Positions 50,767 through 53,019 of a stretch of DNA of 53,019 bases are shown here, piece by piece; the stretch's first letter is position 1; each line of letters opens with the position of its first letter. The position numbers and the translations under genes were made by a program. Source of the DNA: Nocardia sp. CNY236. Its GTDB lineage: Bacteria; Actinomycetota; Actinomycetes; Mycobacteriales; Mycobacteriaceae. The DNA lies in the NCBI RefSeq assembly GCF_000482385.1, contig NZ_AXVD01000035.1:1-53019 (forward strand), in the 5' to 3' direction. The notes below the pieces were generated by a model. That model searched no databases. It was not told where the DNA came from and saw nothing but the letters and a program-made list of their open reading frames with translations.

Positions 50767-52151
50767 ATACTGACCTTGATATCCGGAAGTTGTTTGGCCA
50801 ACTCCACCACCTCCGCGATGACATCGGCAGCCGAGACCAGCTGAGACTCCTTGTGTTCGGACGTCACGAACAGTCGCAGTCGTTCCTGGCCCATCGGTAC
50901 CGTCGGAGAGACGATGCAGCCCGCATAGACACCGCGCTGTAGCAGCATGGACGACGCGTAGCCGGAGCGAATCTCACCGGGCATCATCACCGGGCATATC
51001 GGCGTCCCCTCGGCGGAGCCGAGATCCAAACCGCGCTCGATGAGCAGTGCCTGGAATTCGGTCGCGTTGGACCAGAGCCGTTTCAGGCGCTCCGGCTCGG
51101 CTTCCATGATATCCAACGCCTTCAACGTGGCGGCGATCGCCGGCGGAGTCGGGCCGACCGTGAGCGTAGCGGCAGGCGAATTCCACTTCATGGCCCCGAT
51201 GAGATCGCGATTGGCGGCGACGAACCCGCCGGAGCTACCCAACGCTTTCGACAGTGTGCCCATCCAGATGTCCACGCTGTCGCCAGCCATCCGATAGTGC
51301 TCACGGATCCCGTAGCCATGGTCGCCGAAGACTCCGAAGGAGTGCGCTTCATCGACCATGACTGCGCAATCGAATTCACGGGCTACATCAGCAATCTCGC
51401 GAACCCGGCCGACGGTGCCTTCCATGCTGTAGAGGCCCTCGACGACCACCAGTGCACGATCGAAGGAATCGCGCGAGGTCCGCAGCACCGCGCGCAGTGA
51501 CTCCGGATCGTTGTGCCGGAAGGTCAGTCGCCGCGCACCGGACCATTGTATTCCGGAGATCACGCTACCGTGGATGAGCGTGTCGCAGATCGCGACATCG
51601 CCTGGTTTGAGTAGGAATCCGATGACCCCGGCGTTGGTCAGGAACCCGCTGGCACTCACCAACGCGTCGTCGACGTCGTAGATGTCCGCCAGCCGCTGCT
51701 CCAGTTCTCGGTACAACGGGATTTCGCCACCGACGCCACGGGCGGCCGCTGCCGAGCAGCCGTACTGGTCGAGCGCTTGTTTCGCACTCTCGATCACCTG
51801 TGGGTGTTTGCTCAGGCCCAGATAGTCGTAGGCGTTGAAATTCGTCAAATCGGTGTCGGCGAGGGTCGGCTCCGTGACTCGCACCACGGTGTCGTTCGAC
51901 CCCGTGCGAGCCAGGAACGTCGGGACCACCATGCTGGATTGCGCATACATCGCGGCGGTCAGCTCTCGCCGGTCCATGGACGCGACGACGTCGGGATGGT
52001 CGGCAAACTGCTTTCCCGGTCCTCGGCGTGTGCGCGTCCCGGTGGTCGCCCTCGTAGGTTTGGATGGCGTCACTGTCGAGGTCTTCGTGCTCGGGGTAGG
52101 ACTGCTGCTTGCCAGTAGTCGGCGTGCCAGATCCTGTGCCGACTCGCTCAT
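50763..52151 (-). CDS. Alpha-oxoamine synthase (AONS/SPT-like, PLP)
   Basis: 462 aa from ATG 52151. PLP fold I: NFNAYDYLGLSKHPQVIESA, GGEIPLYRELEQRLADIYDV, DTLIHGSVISGIQWSGARRL, VEGLYSMEGTVG, MVDEAHSFGVFGDHGYGIRE and the Schiff-base Lys in GTLSKALGSSGG. These enzymes condense an amino acid with an acyl thioester and lose CO2 (BioF, serine palmitoyltransferase, KBL). An extra N-terminal ~85 residues are Thr/Ser-rich, then helical. It is translated from an ATGA overlap with the PKS, so its acyl donor is probably the PKS ACP. Confidence 0.92.
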   Translation of the reverse strand: MSESAQDLARRLLASSSPTPSTKTSTVTPSKPTRATTGTRTRRGPGKQFADHPDVVASMDRRELTAAMYAQSSMVVPTFLARTGSNDTVVRVTEPTLADTDLTNFNAYDYLGLSKHPQVIESAKQALDQYGCSAAAARGVGGEIPLYRELEQRLADIYDVDDALVSASGFLTNAGVIGFLLKPGDVAICDTLIHGSVISGIQWSGARRLTFRHNDPESLRAVLRTSRDSFDRALVVVEGLYSMEGTVGRVREIADVAREFDCAVMVDEAHSFGVFGDHGYGIREHYRMAGDSVDIWMGTLSKALGSSGGFVAANRDLIGAMKWNSPAATLTVGPTPPAIAATLKALDIMEAEPERLKRLWSNATEFQALLIERGLDLGSAEGTPICPVMMPGEIRSGYASSMLLQRGVYAGCIVSPTVPMGQERLRLFVTSEHKESQLVSAADVIAEVVELAKQLPDIKVSI

Positions 52152-53019
52152 GCGGGAACCTCCTCTGTTGCTGGTGTAGAATCCGATGTCCCCTGCATGC
52201 CGTGCGATCCGGCGCCTTCGATGATCGCGTTGGCCACCACGGCGCCGGCCTGCTCGAGGCTGAACGAGCGCCCGAGCTTGAGCGACATCAAGTCGATGTC
52301 CAAGCGTTGGGCGACCAGCGAGCCGAATTCGACCCCCATCAGCGAGTCCAATCCGAGCTCCGGCACCGGGATGGTGAGGTCGATCGAATCCGCCTCGACA
52401 CCCATGACCGCGGCCAATTGTTCGGCGAGCATGAACGTGACGACCTCGTTGCGTTTGGCTTCTTCGAGTGCGAGCAGATCGGCTCGCAATTGCAGGGATG
52501 CAGAGCCTTGTTGTGCCGCGGTCGCGATCATCTTTTGAAGCCGACCGGTCTGGACCACGCGTTCGCCACCGGTGGCCACGACCCGGGACCACGTGATCGG
52601 GAACAGATCCACTCGAGTGACACCCAGTCGCAGTGCTTCTTCCAGGTATATCGGACCTTCCTCCATGTCGACGCGATCGAATCCGGCATTGACCAGGTAG
52701 CGGGTCAGGTTGTCGTCGGTGGCCAGCATGCCCGCACCGGTCATATGACCCCAACCGACCGTCAGCACGTTGGCGCCTTCGCGAGCGATCGCTTCGGCGA
52801 ACGACTTCACGGCCATATTGGCCGCGGTGTAGGTGTACTGGCCGACACCACCGAAGATGGAGCTGCCCGAAGAGAACAGAACCAGGAAGTCGGGGTTGAC
52901 CCCGGCCGCTCGGAGACCGTTCCACACCGCGCGGCATCCGTCGATCTTCGGCGCCAGCACCCGGTCCAGGCTCTCGCGGGTCAATGCCTCGATTTTCACG
53001 TCGTCCAGTACGCCGGCGG
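52148..53019 (-). CDS. Modular polyketide synthase, 3' end (KR-ACP), cut by window edge
   Basis: At least 290 codons, open to the right edge. The ketoreductase domain has AGVLDD at the upstream end, the LDD that marks B-type stereochemistry, then LTRESLDRVLAPKIDG, VLFSSGSSIFGGVGQYTYTA with the Tyr/Asn pair YTAAN, and a WGHMTGAGM loop. The ACP follows (VPELGLDSLMGVEFGSLVAQ; Ser of DSL carries phosphopantetheine), then a short Ser/Thr/Glu tail. No thioesterase is present; the coupled alpha-oxoamine synthase probably releases the chain. Confidence 0.92.
   Translation of the reverse strand, partial: AGVLDDVKIEALTRESLDRVLAPKIDGCRAVWNGLRAAGVNPDFLVLFSSGSSIFGGVGQYTYTAANMAVKSFAEAIAREGANVLTVGWGHMTGAGMLATDDNLTRYLVNAGFDRVDMEEGPIYLEEALRLGVTRVDLFPITWSRVVATGGERVVQTGRLQKMIATAAQQGSASLQLRADLLALEEAKRNEVVTFMLAEQLAAVMGVEADSIDLTIPVPELGLDSLMGVEFGSLVAQRLDIDLMSLKLGRSFSLEQAGAVVANAIIEGAGSHGMQGTSDSTPATEEVPA

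Noticed and set aside
50763..52937. Fusion of PKS and oxoamine synthase in one frame
   Set aside because: The upstream extension of the synthase frame reads the PKS gene in another frame with arginine-rich nonsense; the ATGA overlap at 52148-52151 explains the junction.

Overview
This is a high-GC actinobacterial chromosome segment, most probably from Nocardia or a close relative in the Nocardiaceae. Three things suggest this. The gene order from about 10.5 to 49.7 kb follows the mycobacterial/nocardial argA-pgsA-clgR-pspA ... recA-recX ... miaB ... miaA-dapF-hflX ... lexA-nrdR core. A gluDCBA transporter sits between recX and miaB, as in Corynebacterium and Nocardiaceae. GTG starts and 4-bp start/stop overlaps are common. 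Assignments rest on reading the translated frames; no database search was run.

1-10 kb (accessory). On the minus strand a truncated NUDIX hydrolase follows an HTH regulator with a PLD-like C-terminal domain. Divergent from them is a tightly coupled four-gene operon: radical SAM enzyme, P-loop nucleotide-kinase-like protein, class I methyltransferase and CYTH triphosphate-tunnel protein. I do not recognise this set as a described pathway and consider it the best candidate for a novel system. Next come a DHFR/RibD-like reductase, an AHSA1 protein coupled to an ArsR-like regulator behind a promoter that looks leaderless, two small unknown genes, a DUF5753/DUF397 pair, a maleylpyruvate-isomerase-like protein, and an unusual tRNA (UAG anticodon, C at position 33) on the border with the conserved core.

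10-24.8 kb. A YciI-like protein and ArgA-type acetyltransferase are followed by pgsA-cinA-clgR-pspA-pspM, which covers envelope lipid synthesis and the phage-shock envelope stress response. Then come a PRC-barrel gene behind a sigma-B/F-type promoter, a PucR-like regulator, a K+ channel, and a divergent TetR/old-yellow-enzyme operon around a 41-bp palindrome. A small membrane protein, a glycosyltransferase, a DUF3046 protein, a CGNR regulator, a VOC protein and a PNPOx-like flavoprotein complete the stretch.

24.8-38.7 kb. recA (SOS box in its promoter) and recX are followed by the gluABCD amino-acid transporter (minus), miaB and a membrane protein, a DUF349 protein (minus), then a LigB-like protein, miaA, dapF and hflX.

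38.7-50.8 kb. An acyltransferase and an acyl-CoA dehydrogenase converge on lexA across a 42-bp perfect palindrome. lexA is divergent from a small membrane protein that occupies the place of the SOS-induced division inhibitors. nrdR, hrpA, a PhzF-like gene, ahpD, ahpC and divergent oxyR follow.

50.8-53 kb. An alpha-oxoamine synthase is coupled to the 3' end of a modular polyketide synthase (KR-ACP) that runs off the window, which suggests decarboxylative release of a polyketide as an amino-ketone.
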